Counted from the first letter of the stretch, positions 9,674 through 19,896 are shown. The stretch: 64,000 nt of DNA from Pseudomonas sp. BN411 (GCF_029871235.1 NZ_SSOM01000073.1:248001-312000); one strand, 5' to 3'. Notes: generated by a model not told the origin, from the letters alone. Numbers and translations are program-made.

Positions 9674-10987
9674 ATGCGCACCCCCTACTGGTTCCCACAG
9701 AGCTTCTTCTCCCGCACCCTTTGGCTGGTGCTCATCGTCGTCCTGTTTTCCAAGGCGCTGACCCTGGTCTACCTGATGATGAACGAGGACGTGCTGGTGG
9801 ACCGCCAGTACAGCCACGGCGCCGCGTTGACCCTGCGTGCCTACTGGGCGGCGAGTGAAGAAGAGCGTCACGACCTGGCCAAGGCTGCCGGGCTCAAGCG
9901 CGTCACCCGCGACGCCGTGCCCGCCAGTGAACAGCACTGGCCCTACAGCGAAATCTTCCAGCGCCAGATGCAGGCCGAGCTCGGCCCCGGCACCGAAGTG
10001 CGTCTGCGCGCCCAGAGCCCGCCGGCGCTCTGGGTCCACGCCCCGGAGCTGGGCCCGGACTGGGTGCGCATCCCGCTTTATCCACACCCCCTGCGCGGCC
10101 AGCGTATCTGGAGCGTGCTCGGCTGGTTCCTCGGCATCGGCCTGCTCTCCACCGCCGCCGCCTGGATCTTCGTGCGCCAGCTCAACGCGCCGCTCAAGCG
10201 CCTGGTCTTCGCCGCCCGCCAGGTCGGCCAGGGCCGCAGCGTGCGTCTGCCGGTGAGCGACACGCCGAGTGAGATGGCCGAGGTGTACCGCGCCTTCAAC
10301 CAGATGGCCGAAGACGTCGAACGTGGCGCCCGCGAGCGCGAGCTGATGCTGGCGGGCGTTTCCCATGACCTGCGCACGCCGCTGACGCGCCTGCGCCTGT
10401 CCCTGGAACTGATGTGTAACGACTCCGAGCTGACCGAAGACATGGTCCGCGACATCGAGGACATGGACGCCATCCTCGACCAGTTCCTCGCCTTCATCCG
10501 TGATGGCCGCGACGAGCGGGTGGAAGAGCTGGACCTGGGCGAGTTGGTGCGCGAAGTGGTCGCGCCCTACAACCAGCAGGACGAACAGGTGCGCCTGTGC
10601 CTGGAACCGCTACCGCTGTTCCCGTTACGGCGGGTATCGATCAAGCGCCTGCTGGTGAACCTGATCGAGAACGCGCTGCGATATGGCGGCAATGGTGTCG
10701 AGGTTGCAGCCTTCCTCGCGGGCGACAACGCTGCGCCCTACGTGGTGCTGAGCGTGCTGGACCGGGGCCAGGGCATCGATCCGTCGGAGCTGCAGGACAT
10801 CTTCAACCCCTTCATCCGTGGTGACCGCGCCCGTGGCGGCAAGGGCACTGGCCTGGGGCTCGCCATCGTGAAACGCATCGCCGCGCAGCACGGCGGCAGC
10901 GTCGAACTGCGCAATCGCTCCGGTGGTGGCCTTGAAGCCAGGGTCTGCCTGCCGTTGGGGCTCATGCTCCCCCGCGACGCTGTGTAG
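9674..10987 (+). CDS. envZ: Sensor histidine kinase EnvZ (AmgS)
   Basis: Inner-membrane kinase of 437 aa partnering the preceding OmpR. A first membrane segment (about residues 10-35, TLWLVLIVVLFSKALTLVYLMM), a periplasmic stretch to about 140, a second membrane segment (WSVLGWFLGIGLLSTAAAWIFV), a HAMP domain, the phospho-acceptor region AGVSHDLRTPLTRLRL and an ATPase domain with NLIENALRYGG, DRGQGI and GKGTGLGLAIVKR are all visible. An in-frame ATG at 9617 overlaps ompR, but AGGG 5 bases before the ATG at 9674, and the family N-terminus MRTPYWFPQSFF, support the start given. Confidence 0.93.
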   Translation: MRTPYWFPQSFFSRTLWLVLIVVLFSKALTLVYLMMNEDVLVDRQYSHGAALTLRAYWAASEEERHDLAKAAGLKRVTRDAVPASEQHWPYSEIFQRQMQAELGPGTEVRLRAQSPPALWVHAPELGPDWVRIPLYPHPLRGQRIWSVLGWFLGIGLLSTAAAWIFVRQLNAPLKRLVFAARQVGQGRSVRLPVSDTPSEMAEVYRAFNQMAEDVERGARERELMLAGVSHDLRTPLTRLRLSLELMCNDSELTEDMVRDIEDMDAILDQFLAFIRDGRDERVEELDLGELVREVVAPYNQQDEQVRLCLEPLPLFPLRRVSIKRLLVNLIENALRYGGNGVEVAAFLAGDNAAPYVVLSVLDRGQGIDPSELQDIFNPFIRGDRARGGKGTGLGLAIVKRIAAQHGGSVELRNRSGGGLEARVCLPLGLMLPRDAV

Positions 10988-11028
10988 GTTCCTACGAAAA
11001 AGGGCCTGCGCTTTGGCCATGCGTCGTT

Positions 11029-11084
11029 GAAATCGGCTCGGCCTGCTCATTGACAGTCGTCAACTCCGCGGCCTCGCCGATTTC
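11029..11084. other. Nested inverted-repeat element after envZ
   Basis: Outer arms GAAATCGGC (11029-11037) and GCCGATTTC (11076-11084) match perfectly over 9 bases, and an inner hairpin TTGAC-AGTC-GTCAA (11050-11063) is nested inside. The gap from 10988 to 11284 has no convincing gene. I recall similar intergenic elements in pseudomonads but cannot confirm a family. Confidence 0.5.
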
Positions 11085-11284
11085 CGCCTAGCCTGACCAT
11101 CGCTCGGCGCGTTTTCATACGGAACGGGATTCCGCGAGCGCCCTATTGGGCGCTTCGTTTCCTGAAATACCTTCGGTCCCGGATTCGGACCTGCCATCGG
11201 CAGTGCTGTCACGACGCCAGTCGTTCGGCGTACGCTAGCCCGGCGCTGGGCTATCCTCAGCTTGCGCACCGACATGAGGTCAGT

Positions 11285-14200
11285 ATGCCAGCTGCTTCTT
11301 TCCGACTACCCCAATGGACCTGGTGGTTGCCTCTGCCGCTGCTGCATCTGGCCACTTGGGTTTCCCTTGGTACCCAGGCTTCCAGTGGACTGGCCGTCTG
11401 GTACCTGCCCTTTGCCCTCGGCCTGGTGTTCTGCCTGTGGTGGGGCGCGCGGGTGCTGCCTGCCATCTATTTCAACGCGCTGCTCAGCGTGCCCCTGTGG
11501 GACCTCAGTTGGTACTGGGCGCCGCTCTACGCCGTGCCGGAAACACTCAGCGTCGCCGTGGGCTGGTGGGCGCTCAAGCGTGCCGGTTGCCACGCTGACC
11601 TGCGCGACTTCCCTGAATTGCTGCGTTTCATGCTCTACGGCGTGCTGCTGCCGGTGAGCCTGCTGGTCTACGGCGAGCAGGCGGCGCTGATGCTGAGCCA
11701 TAGCACGGCACGCGAGAGCTGGGGCAACTCCGCCCTGCTGGTCTGGCCCGGAGCGTGCCTGACCACTCTGGCTGTCAGCCTGCCGCTGCTGACCTACCTC
11801 ACGCCGCTGTTCAGCCGCCGTGGCTGGGTGCCGGAGCCGGTGGAGGCGTTGCCGGAGACCCTGCACCGCCTGCCGCCCTGGCCATTGCTGCTGGTGCTGG
11901 CGCTACTCATTCCCTGGCTGCTGACCGTCGTGCCGCTGATCCTCACCCTGCCGCCCATCGGTTTGATGATGCTCGGATTGGGGCTGGTCTGGGGCTTTCC
12001 CGGTGCCCTCTGCGGTGCCGGCCTCACTGCCCTGACCGTGCTCGCCCTGCCGGCGCTGCGCCAGTTCGATGGTGCTGCGCGCCTGGCCGAGCCGCAGTCG
12101 GGCGTCGAACTCTATTTCAGTGTGCTGCTGCTGATGATGTCCGCCCTGCTGGTCGGGCGTAGCCTGAGCGACCTGCGTCTGGCGTTGGCTCGCCGCGACG
12201 AGATGCAGAAGGAACTGGCCATGAGCAACCTGGCGCTACAGGCCAGCCCCCTGGGGGTGACCATCGTCGACGCGCGCCAGGCCGACCAGCCGCTGATCTA
12301 CTGCAACCCGGCCTTCGAACAGATGAGCGGCTATTCGCGAGACGAGGCCCTGGGCAATCACTGGCGCTTCCTGCTCCATCACGACCGCAACCAGTCCGAG
12401 CTGCCGCGTCTGCAGGATGCGTTGCAGCGCGGCGAACAGTGCCAGCTGGTGCTACGCAACTACCGCAAGGACGGCAGCCTGTTCTGGAACGAGATCACCG
12501 TGGCGCCCATGCGCGACGCCTTGGGCATCAGCCATTTCGTCGCCCTGCAGCACGACGTCAGCGGCCGCGAAATGCTCTCCGAAGAACTGGATACCCGCCG
12601 TGACGAGTTGCTGCGCCAGACGCACCTGCTGAACCAGACCGAAGCCATTGCCGACATCGGCAGCTGGGTGCTGGAGATCGCCACCCTGAAGATGGCCTGG
12701 AGCGAGGGCAGCTTCCGCATCTATGAACTGGACCCGAGTGCTGGCGCTCCCAGCCTCGGGCAGATGCTCAGCTACTTCGACCCGGCCAGCCGCTCGCTGC
12801 TGGAAGACACCCTGGAGCAGTGCCTGCGCAGCGCCGAGCCCTTCGACGTGGAGCTGCGCATCCAGGCCGCTCGCGGTACTCCGCGCTGGCTACGGATCAA
12901 GGGGTTGGCCGAGCACGATGGCGATCAGGTGATCCGCATCTACGGCGCCATGCTCGACCTGACCAGCCAGAAGCGCGCCGAGCGCCTGCAGCACGAGCGC
13001 GACAAGCACCTGCACCTGTTCTTCGAGGCGCCGTTGATCGGCATGGCGCTGTGCACCCCGGACCAGCGCTGGGAAGAGGTCAACTACAAGCTCTGCAGCA
13101 TTCTCGGCCGCTCCCGCGAACAGCTGCGCGGCGTCGACTGGATGAGCATGACGGTGGCCGAGGACCGCGCTGCCGAGGAAGCACTGCTGGAGGAGGTGCG
13201 CAAGGGCGAGCGCGATGGCTACGAACTCGACAAGCGCTTCATGAAAGGCTCCGGTGGCACGGTGCACGCGCGGGTCAACGTGCGCGGTGTACGTGACCTG
13301 GACGGCCAGCTCTATGCCTTGCTGGCGCTGGTAGAAGACATCAGCGCCCGGCACGAGGCCGAGGCGCGCTACCGGACCCTGGTGGAGCACGCGCCGGAAG
13401 CCATCCTGGTGTTCGATCCACAGCACGGCATCGTCGAAGCCAACGAGAACGCCGCGCGCCTGTTCGGCATGTCCCGCGAGCTGCTGCACGGCCACATGCC
13501 CACCAGCTTCAGCCCACCGCTGCAGGCCGATGGCCGCTCGTCGCGGGAGCTGGGCAATGCCTATACCCGCGCCGCGCTCAAGGGCGACACGCCCACTTTC
13601 GACTGGCTGATGCGCGACGTGAACGGCCGCGTGCGTCCGTGCGAGGTGCGCCTGGTGCGCCTGCCCGGCGAGGGCCGGCCGCTGATCCGCCTGAGCATCA
13701 CCGATATCTCCGAGCGCCAGCGCTACCAGCGCGAGATCGAGCGCCTGGCCTACAGCGACGAGCTCACCGGCCTGCCCAATCGCCGCTTGCTGCTCGACCG
13801 CCTGCAACACGCCATGGCCCGTGAGCAGCGCGAGGGCCGCTACGGGGCGTTGCTGTTCATCGACCTGGACCACTTCAAGACGGTCAACGACAGCCTTGGC
13901 CACCCAGTGGGCGATGCCCTGCTGCGGGAGGTCACGGCACGTCTGGCCGGTTGCCTGCGCAATGAAGACACCCTGGCGCGACTTGGCGGCGACGAGTTCG
14001 TGGTGCTGTTGGAAGCCCTGGCTGACAACCCGGAACAGGCCGGCAAGCTGGCCGCCGAGGTGGGCGACAAACTGCTGCAGAGCCTGCACGGCAGTTACAC
14101 CATCGGCGAACACGAACTGGTGGTCAGCGCCAGCATCGGTATCGCCCTGCATCCCTTCATCGAGCAGGTCGCCGCCGACGTCCTCAAGCAGGCGGACACC

Positions 14201-15070
14201 GCCATGTATCGGGCCAAGCAGTCCGGGCGCAACGCCCTGCATTTCTTCGCGCCGGAAATGCAGGCGGCCATCGACCAGCGCCTGCAGCTGCAGAGCGAGC
14301 TGCGCCAGGCCATCGACCGCGGCCAGCTCAGCCTGGAGTTTCAACCGCAACTGGCCCTGGCCGATGGTCGTGTACTGGGTGCCGAGGCGCTGATGCGCTG
14401 GCATCACCCCACACGCGGTGAAGTGCCGCCAGCGCAGTTCATCCCGTTGGCCGAAGAAACCGGCCTGATCCTCGAACTCTCAGACTGGATGCTGGAGCGC
14501 GCCTGCACCTGCCTCGCCACCTGGCAGACCGACCTGCCGTGGCTGGTGCTGGCCATCAACGTCAGCCCCCGCGAGCTGCGCAAACCCGGCTTCGTCGAAC
14601 GCATCAACAGCGCCCTCAAGCGCCATGGCGTTCCGCCCGGCCGGCTGGAGCTGGAAATCACCGAAGGCAGCCTGCTGGAAGAGGTGGAACAGTGCATTTC
14701 CGCCATGCAAGCGCTCAAGTCGCTGGGCGTGCGTTTTGCCATCGACGATTTCGGCACGGGCTATTCATCCCTGGCTTACCTCAAGCGCCTGCCGCTGGAC
14801 AGGCTGAAGATCGACCGCAGCTTCGTCGATGGCCTGGCCGTCGACGCGAGCGACCTGGCCCTGGTGGAAACCATATTGGCCATCGGCCGCAATCTCGGCC
14901 TGGAATGCATTGCCGAAGGCATCGAGAGCGAAGAACAACTGTCCATGCTGCGCCAGCGCGGCTGCGAGCTGGGCCAGGGCTATTTCTTCAGCCGGCCGCT
15001 GGACGAGGGAGACTTCCGCAGCTGGATTCGCGAGCGGGAAGGTCGGCAGGCGGTGGTGCAGAGCCTGTAA
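11285..15070 (+). CDS. Membrane MASE1-PAS(x4)-GGDEF-EAL cyclic-di-GMP protein
   Basis: A 1261-residue sensor with an eight- to ten-helix MASE1 membrane domain (about 1-290), four PAS domains (about 310-430, 450-570, 575-695, 697-815), a diguanylate cyclase domain (about 820-980) and a phosphodiesterase domain (about 990-1245). GGDEF is intact (LARLGGDEFVVLL near 900) with an upstream RNED inhibitory site; EAL is intact (GAEALMRW near 1033) and DDFGTGYSSL is present, so both activities are possible. The first PAS resembles a LOV domain (NYRKDGSLFWNE), but the flavin-bonding Cys position holds Trp (GNHWRFLL). Transcribed alone and convergent with rimK. Which activity dominates and what is sensed are unknown. 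Confidence 0.93.
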   Translation: MPAASFRLPQWTWWLPLPLLHLATWVSLGTQASSGLAVWYLPFALGLVFCLWWGARVLPAIYFNALLSVPLWDLSWYWAPLYAVPETLSVAVGWWALKRAGCHADLRDFPELLRFMLYGVLLPVSLLVYGEQAALMLSHSTARESWGNSALLVWPGACLTTLAVSLPLLTYLTPLFSRRGWVPEPVEALPETLHRLPPWPLLLVLALLIPWLLTVVPLILTLPPIGLMMLGLGLVWGFPGALCGAGLTALTVLALPALRQFDGAARLAEPQSGVELYFSVLLLMMSALLVGRSLSDLRLALARRDEMQKELAMSNLALQASPLGVTIVDARQADQPLIYCNPAFEQMSGYSRDEALGNHWRFLLHHDRNQSELPRLQDALQRGEQCQLVLRNYRKDGSLFWNEITVAPMRDALGISHFVALQHDVSGREMLSEELDTRRDELLRQTHLLNQTEAIADIGSWVLEIATLKMAWSEGSFRIYELDPSAGAPSLGQMLSYFDPASRSLLEDTLEQCLRSAEPFDVELRIQAARGTPRWLRIKGLAEHDGDQVIRIYGAMLDLTSQKRAERLQHERDKHLHLFFEAPLIGMALCTPDQRWEEVNYKLCSILGRSREQLRGVDWMSMTVAEDRAAEEALLEEVRKGERDGYELDKRFMKGSGGTVHARVNVRGVRDLDGQLYALLALVEDISARHEAEARYRTLVEHAPEAILVFDPQHGIVEANENAARLFGMSRELLHGHMPTSFSPPLQADGRSSRELGNAYTRAALKGDTPTFDWLMRDVNGRVRPCEVRLVRLPGEGRPLIRLSITDISERQRYQREIERLAYSDELTGLPNRRLLLDRLQHAMAREQREGRYGALLFIDLDHFKTVNDSLGHPVGDALLREVTARLAGCLRNEDTLARLGGDEFVVLLEALADNPEQAGKLAAEVGDKLLQSLHGSYTIGEHELVVSASIGIALHPFIEQVAADVLKQADTAMYRAKQSGRNALHFFAPEMQAAIDQRLQLQSELRQAIDRGQLSLEFQPQLALADGRVLGAEALMRWHHPTRGEVPPAQFIPLAEETGLILELSDWMLERACTCLATWQTDLPWLVLAINVSPRELRKPGFVERINSALKRHGVPPGRLELEITEGSLLEEVEQCISAMQALKSLGVRFAIDDFGTGYSSLAYLKRLPLDRLKIDRSFVDGLAVDASDLALVETILAIGRNLGLECIAEGIESEEQLSMLRQRGCELGQGYFFSRPLDEGDFRSWIREREGRQAVVQSL

Positions 15071-15089
15071 GGCGCATGAATCTGCCCCA

Positions 15090-15186
15090 TGTGGGGGCGA
15101 ATTCATTCGCGAAGCGGACCGCAGGTCCGCCTGCTGACTCGCATGGGGCCAGCTTCGCTGGCCACTGCGATTGAAATCGCCCCACA
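15090..15186. repeat. REP-type palindrome, family A
   Basis: Same family as 4128-4225: outer TGTGGGGGCGAATTCATTCGC against TTGAAATCGCCCCACA, with inner GCGGACCGCAGGTCCGC and GGCCAGCTTCGCTGGCC hairpins. Lies between the 3' ends of the GGDEF-EAL gene and rimK. Confidence 0.8.
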
Positions 15187-15197
15187 GCGCGGGGCGC

Positions 15198-16103
15198 TTA
15201 CCCCTTGCCTTTGGTCCTGGTCGAATTGGGGCAGGCGTTCTTCTCCAGGTACTGGATGATGATTCCAGCCACATCGTGCCCAGTGGTGGTCTCGATGCCT
15301 TCCAGGCCGGGGGAGGAATTCACCTCCATCACCAGCGGGCCGTGATTGGAGCGCAGGATGTCCACGCCCGCCACCGACAGGCCCATGACCTTGGCGGCGC
15401 GGATCGCAGTCATGCGCTCTTCCGGGGTGATCTTGATCAGGCTGGCGCTGCCGCCGCGATGCAGGTTGGAGCGGAATTCACCCGGCTTGGCCTGGCGCTT
15501 CATCGCCGCGATCACCTTGTCGCCCACCACGAAGCAGCGGATATCGGCGCCGCCGGCCTCGCGGATGTATTCCTGCACCATGATGTTCTGCTTCAGGCCC
15601 ATGAAGGCCTCGATCACCGATTCGGCGGCCTTCTCCGTTTCGCACAGCACCACGCCTATGCCCTGGGTGCCTTCCAGCACCTTGATCACCAGCGGCGCGC
15701 CGTTGACCATGCGGATCAGGTCGGGGATGTCGTCGGGGGAGTGGGCGAAGCCGGTCACCGGCAGGCCGATGCCCTTGCGCGAGAGCAGCTGCAGCGAGCG
15801 CAACTTGTCCCGCGAGCGGGTGATGGCCACCGATTCGTTGAGCGGGAATACCCCCATCATCTCGAACTGGCGCAGCACGGCGCAGCCATAGAAGGTGACC
15901 GAGGCGCCGATCCGCGGGATCACCGCGTCGAAGCCCTCCAGCGGCTGGCCGCGGTAGTGGATCTGCGGCTTGTGGCTGGCGATGTTCATATAGGCGCGCA
16001 GGGTGTCGATGACCACCATCTCATGGCCGCGCTGCTGGCCGGCCTCGACGAGGCGGCGAGTCGAATACAGGCGCGGATTGCGCGATAACACGGCGATTTT
16101 CAT
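15198..16103 (-). CDS. rimK: Ribosomal protein S6 glutamate ligase RimK
   Basis: ATP-grasp ligase of 301 aa that adds glutamates to the C-terminus of ribosomal protein S6 (RpsF) in Escherichia coli and Pseudomonas. Visible: an N-terminal preATP-grasp domain ([19 protein letters not shown]), an ATP-grasp domain with [34 protein letters not shown], and the metal-binding end [14 protein letters not shown]. The start ATG overlaps the stop of the upstream protease gene by 4 bases (ATGA), indicating translational coupling. In P. fluorescens rimA-rimB-rimK form an operon whose output on the ribosome is tuned by c-di-GMP; no rimA is visible here. Confidence 0.93.
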   Translation of the reverse strand: MKIAVLSRNPRLYSTRRLVEAGQQRGHEMVVIDTLRAYMNIASHKPQIHYRGQPLEGFDAVIPRIGASVTFYGCAVLRQFEMMGVFPLNESVAITRSRDKLRSLQLLSRKGIGLPVTGFAHSPDDIPDLIRMVNGAPLVIKVLEGTQGIGVVLCETEKAAESVIEAFMGLKQNIMVQEYIREAGGADIRCFVVGDKVIAAMKRQAKPGEFRSNLHRGGSASLIKITPEERMTAIRAAKVMGLSVAGVDILRSNHGPLVMEVNSSPGLEGIETTTGHDVAGIIIQYLEKNACPNSTRTKGKG

Positions 16104-16564
16104 TGGGCACCCGGAAGGGAAAGAGTCGGTTTTTCCTGAACGTAGGTGAGTGCCGGGTTGACCACCAGTTGCGCCTGGACCAGGGCCTTGGAGCCCAGCA
16201 GAACGCGGTAACGCATGGTCTTGCGGCAGGCCAGGGTGAACTCGATAGGCCAGATCCGGTCACCCAGCGCGAGCAGGGTGCGAATGACATAACGGGTCTG
16301 TGCCTGGCCGTTGGAGCTTTTTATGGTCTTCACCGAAACCACTTGCGCTTCGCAACGATGTCGCCGCTGCACCAGGGTGCCGAGGTGCGCGGTGAACCGG
16401 ACCCACTGCTTGCCTTTCTTTTCAAAGGGGATGATGTCGCTGGCGTGCAGGGTGGAGGTGCTGGCGCCGGTATCGATCTTTGCGCGCAGGCCGACCATGC
16501 CGAGTTCTGGCAGGGCGATCCATTCGCGGAGTCCGATCACGGAGAGATGGTCGAAAGTCTTCAA
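16100..16564 (-). CDS. rimB: RimB-like retropepsin-fold protease (RimK partner)
   Basis: Protein of 154 aa of the family annotated as ATP-dependent zinc protease/RimK-related retropepsin. The aspartic-type motif is [14 protein letters not shown] (about residues 29-42), and RVLLGSKAL near the end resembles the paired flap region. A TTG at 16564, preceded by GGAAAG with a 6-base gap, gives the family N-terminus (M)[14 protein letters not shown]; no closer ATG exists. Overlaps rimK by 4 bases. RimB is reported to work against RimK-modified S6 in P. fluorescens; the same role is inferred here from family and context. Confidence 0.85.
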   Translation of the reverse strand: MKTFDHLSVIGLREWIALPELGMVGLRAKIDTGASTSTLHASDIIPFEKKGKQWVRFTAHLGTLVQRRHRCEAQVVSVKTIKSSNGQAQTRYVIRTLLALGDRIWPIEFTLACRKTMRYRVLLGSKALVQAQLVVNPALTYVQEKPTLSLPGAQ

Positions 16565-16684
16565 TGCAGGCTTTCCGGTAAAGTTGGCGCATTCTAGTGG
16601 GCCGATGTGACAACTGCATCTGGCCCTGGCTGAGCTTAGACCGGGCTGGCGAATGGGGCAGCCCGTGCAGGATGGAAACGAGTC

Positions 16685-17095
16685 ATGCGTGCGAAAGAGA
16701 AAGACGACAAAGACGACGACAAGGTTCGCCTCGACAAGTGGCTGTGGGCCGCGCGCTTCTACAAGACCCGCGCCCTGGCCAAGGAAGCCATCGAGGGAGG
16801 CAAGGTCCACCATCACGGCGATCGCTGCAAGCCGTCGAAGGAGCCCCGGGTCGGGGACGAATATGTGATCCGCACCGGTTTCGATGAACGCACTGTCGTC
16901 GTCCGCGCACTGTCGGTGGTCCGGCGTGGTGCCCCCGAGGCGCAGACCCTCTACGAGGAAACTGCCGAAAGCCTGGCCAAGCGCGAAGAGGCCGCCGCCA
17001 TGCGCAAGGCCGGTGCCCTGGGTATCCAGACCGATGGCCGGCCGACCAAGAAACAGCGCCGGCAGATTCATTTCCTGCGCGGCGGTCACGAATAG
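16685..17095 (+). CDS. hslR: Heat shock protein 15, HslR
   Basis: S4-domain RNA-binding protein of 136 aa. The S4 motif VRLDKWLWAARFYKTRALAKEAIEGG spans about residues 13-38, and the C-terminus is basic (RPTKKQRRQIHF). In E. coli Hsp15 binds 50S subunits that still carry a nascent chain and helps recycle them. It is divergent from rimBK and precedes hslO in the same direction, the standard hslR-hslO order. The ATG at 16685 is the family start (MRAKEK...). Confidence 0.93.
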   Translation: MRAKEKDDKDDDKVRLDKWLWAARFYKTRALAKEAIEGGKVHHHGDRCKPSKEPRVGDEYVIRTGFDERTVVVRALSVVRRGAPEAQTLYEETAESLAKREEAAAMRKAGALGIQTDGRPTKKQRRQIHFLRGGHE

Positions 17096-17174
17096 GGTCA
17101 CAGCGAAGACCGGCCCCTGCCGCCGGGTTTTCGATCGATAGAAAACGCCCGCATCGGTGATAGACAACCGGCCC

Positions 17175-17204
17175 TTGGTCAGCCAGCGGATTTGCGCATA
17201 AAAT
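17175..17204 (+). promoter_or_regulatory. Candidate sigma-70 promoter of hslO
   Basis: TTGGTC (17175-17180) and TAAAAT (17199-17204) separated by 18 bases, 45 bases upstream of the hslO start. Just upstream at 17127-17146 an inverted repeat GTTTTC-N8-GAAAAC follows hslR. No clean sigma-32 consensus is seen, although hslO is heat-regulated in E. coli. Confidence 0.35.
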
Positions 17205-17248
17205 CGCCAGCCTTTCGGCCAAATTGGCCCAAATGCAGCGAGTCCGGC

Positions 17249-18136
17249 ATGACCGATTTCACCCAACGTTTTCTGTTCGACGACACCGATGTGCGCGGAG
17301 AACTGGTCTCCCTCGGCGAGAGCTACGCCCACGTCCTGGCCAAGCATCCCTACCCGGAACCGGTTGCCCAACTGCTCGGTGAGATGCTCGCCGCCGCTTC
17401 CCTGCTGGTCGGCACCCTGAAGTTCGATGGCATGCTGGTGTTGCAGGCGCGTTCCTCCGGCGCGGTTCCGCTGCTGATGGTGGAATGCTCCAGCGACCGC
17501 GAAGTGCGTGGCATCGCCCGTTATCACGCGAGCCAGGTCAGCCCGTCCGCCGGCCTGGCCGAGCTGATGCCCGAAGGTTCGCTGACCCTGACCGTGGACC
17601 CGAAGCAGGGCCAGCGCTACCAGGGCATCGTCGCCCTCGAAGGCGCCACCCTGGCCGAGTGCCTGTCCAGCTACTTCGACAATTCCCAGCAGTTACCCAC
17701 CCGTTTCTGGCTCAACGCCGACGGTCGCAATGCCCGTGGCATGCTGCTCCAGGCCCTGCCGGCGGACCGCCTGAAGGATACCGAGGCCCGCGAGGCCAAC
17801 TGGCAGCACCTGACCACCCTGGCCGACACCCTGACCGCCGAGGAGCTTCTCGGTCTGGACAACGAAACCGTGCTGCACCGCCTCTATCATGAAGAAGCGG
17901 TACGCCTGTTCGATCCGCAGGTCATCCATTTCCGCTGCAGCTGCTCGCGTCAGCGTTCGGCCAACGCACTGGTCAGCCTGGGCAAGGACGATGCTGAAGC
18001 CCTGCTGCTGGAAAGCGGCGGCACCGTGGTGATCGATTGCCAGTTCTGCAATCAGCGCTACTCGTTCGACGCGGCGGACATCGCCCAGTTGTTCGCCGGT
18101 GGCGGCAGCGCCGCACCGTCGGAAACGCGCCACTGA
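17249..18136 (+). CDS. hslO: Redox-regulated chaperone Hsp33, HslO
   Basis: Cytoplasmic holdase of 295 aa activated by oxidation. The redox switch is visible near the C-terminus: CSC in [10 protein letters not shown], and about 30 residues later CQFC in [10 protein letters not shown], the four Cys that bind zinc when reduced. The N-terminal substrate-binding part ([30 protein letters not shown]) is complete. I took the ATG at 17249 because [11 protein letters not shown] is the family start; the frame is open 57 bases further upstream. Confidence 0.95.
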   Translation: MTDFTQRFLFDDTDVRGELVSLGESYAHVLAKHPYPEPVAQLLGEMLAAASLLVGTLKFDGMLVLQARSSGAVPLLMVECSSDREVRGIARYHASQVSPSAGLAELMPEGSLTLTVDPKQGQRYQGIVALEGATLAECLSSYFDNSQQLPTRFWLNADGRNARGMLLQALPADRLKDTEAREANWQHLTTLADTLTAEELLGLDNETVLHRLYHEEAVRLFDPQVIHFRCSCSRQRSANALVSLGKDDAEALLLESGGTVVIDCQFCNQRYSFDAADIAQLFAGGGSAAPSETRH

Positions 18137-18330
18137 ATATGTAGTGTGCCCATCGGGTCGCTGCGTGACCGGGGTGCGATTATCGGTCAGGAATATGCCC
18201 GGCTGACAGGAGGTTTCTACCCAAAGCGGGCTTTTCTGGCATAATCGCGCGCACTTTTTTCGCTGTAGGGGGTCGCAGTACCCACTACAAATCGCTTGGA
18301 GGACTCGGCTTTTCGCCGACGGGGAACCAC

Positions 18331-19875
18331 ATGACGCAAGCCAATAACGCCGTGTACACCGATATCAGCGCCGCGCAACTGGTCGAAGAGGCCATCCGCC
18401 GTGGTGAGGGTGAACTGGCCGCCAACGGTTCGTTGGTAGTGAAAACCGGCCACCGCACCGGTCGTTCTCCGGCAGATCGTTTCATCGTTCAAGAGCCGAG
18501 CACCGATGCCAAGATCGCCTGGGGCAACATCAACCGTCCCTTCCCGGCGGACAAATTCGATGCACTGTGGGCTCGCGTTGAAGCTTATGTGACCGAACGT
18601 GAGCGTTTCGTCTCCCATGTGCACGTTGGCGCCGATCCTGAGCACTACCTGGCCGTCAAAATGACCACCGAGACCGCCTGGCACAACCTGTTCGGCCGTT
18701 GCCTGTTCATCAATCCGGAACAGTACAACCCGCAGTCCCGCCAGGAGTGGCAGATCCTCAACGCCCCGAACTTCGTCTGCGAACCGGAGCGTGACGGCAC
18801 CAACTCCGATGGTTGCGTGATCCTCAACTTCGCCGCCAAGAAAGTCCTGATCGCCGGCATGCGCTACGCCGGTGAAATGAAGAAGGCCATGTTCTCCGTG
18901 CAGAACTTCCTGCTGCCGGAAAAAGACGTGCTGCCGATGCACTGCGCCGCCAACGTTGGCGAAGAAGGCGACACCACCCTGTTCTTCGGCCTGTCCGGCA
19001 CCGGCAAGACCACCCTGTCCGCCGACCCGAGCCGTTACCTGATCGGTGACGACGAGCACGGCTGGGGCGTGGGCACCGTGTTCAACGTCGAAGGCGGTTG
19101 CTACGCCAAGTGCATCGATCTGTCCGAGAAGAACGAGCCGGTAATCTGGAAAGCCATCCAGTTCGGCGCCGTGCTGGAAAACGTGGTGCTGAACCCGGAA
19201 ACCCGCCTGCCCGACTACAGCGATGACAGCCTGACCCAGAACACCCGTGCCGCCTACCCGCTGCACCTGGTGGAGAAGCGCGTCGAGGCCAACCGTGCCG
19301 GCGAGCCGAACGCAGTGATCTTCCTGACCTGCGACCTGACCGGCGTGCTGCCGCCCGTTTCCATCCTGAACAACGAGCAGGCTGCCTACCACTTCCTGTC
19401 CGGCTACACCGCGCTGGTCGGTTCCACCGAAATGGGTTCCGGCGGCGGCATCAAGTCCACCTTCTCCACCTGCTTCGGCGCACCGTTCTTCCCGCGCCCG
19501 GCTGGCGAGTACGCTGAGCTGCTGATCAAGCGCATCCAGGGCTTCGGCTCCAAGGTGTACCTGGTCAACACCGGCTGGACCGGTGGTGGCTACGGCGTTG
19601 GCAAGCGCTTCAACATCCCGACTACCCGCGGTGTGATCGCTGCCATCCAGAGCGGTGCCCTGATCGGTGCCGAGACCGAGCACCTGGACACCATCAACCT
19701 GGACGTGCCGAAAGCCGTACCGGGCGTCGACACCAACCTGCTCAACCCGCGCAACACCTGGGCTGACAAGGCTGCCTACGACGAAGCTGCCAAGGTCCTG
19801 GCTGCGCAGTTCGTCGAGAACTTCAAGAAGTTCGACGTTTCCGACGCCATCAAAAACGCCGGCCCGCAGCTCTAA
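18331..19875 (+). CDS. pckA: Phosphoenolpyruvate carboxykinase (ATP)
   Basis: Gluconeogenic enzyme converting oxaloacetate and ATP to phosphoenolpyruvate. The P-loop kinase-1a motif [14 protein letters not shown] lies near residue 215-230, with GDDEHGWG (metal-binding kinase-2 motif) shortly after, [11 protein letters not shown] near 35 and a substrate/metal region around [12 protein letters not shown]. Length 514 aa is normal for the ATP-dependent class. It stands alone between hslO and the helicase, with GGGGAA ahead of its ATG and a clear terminator behind. Confidence 0.97.
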   Translation: MTQANNAVYTDISAAQLVEEAIRRGEGELAANGSLVVKTGHRTGRSPADRFIVQEPSTDAKIAWGNINRPFPADKFDALWARVEAYVTERERFVSHVHVGADPEHYLAVKMTTETAWHNLFGRCLFINPEQYNPQSRQEWQILNAPNFVCEPERDGTNSDGCVILNFAAKKVLIAGMRYAGEMKKAMFSVQNFLLPEKDVLPMHCAANVGEEGDTTLFFGLSGTGKTTLSADPSRYLIGDDEHGWGVGTVFNVEGGCYAKCIDLSEKNEPVIWKAIQFGAVLENVVLNPETRLPDYSDDSLTQNTRAAYPLHLVEKRVEANRAGEPNAVIFLTCDLTGVLPPVSILNNEQAAYHFLSGYTALVGSTEMGSGGGIKSTFSTCFGAPFFPRPAGEYAELLIKRIQGFGSKVYLVNTGWTGGGYGVGKRFNIPTTRGVIAAIQSGALIGAETEHLDTINLDVPKAVPGVDTNLLNPRNTWADKAAYDEAAKVLAAQFVENFKKFDVSDAIKNAGPQL

Positions 19876-19896
19876 GCTGCACCGCGTCCTTGTGAA

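Noticed and set aside
11060..11275. 71-codon minus-strand frame between envZ and the GGDEF-EAL gene
   Set aside because: No ribosome binding site, odd Arg/Pro-rich composition, and it overlaps the palindromic element.
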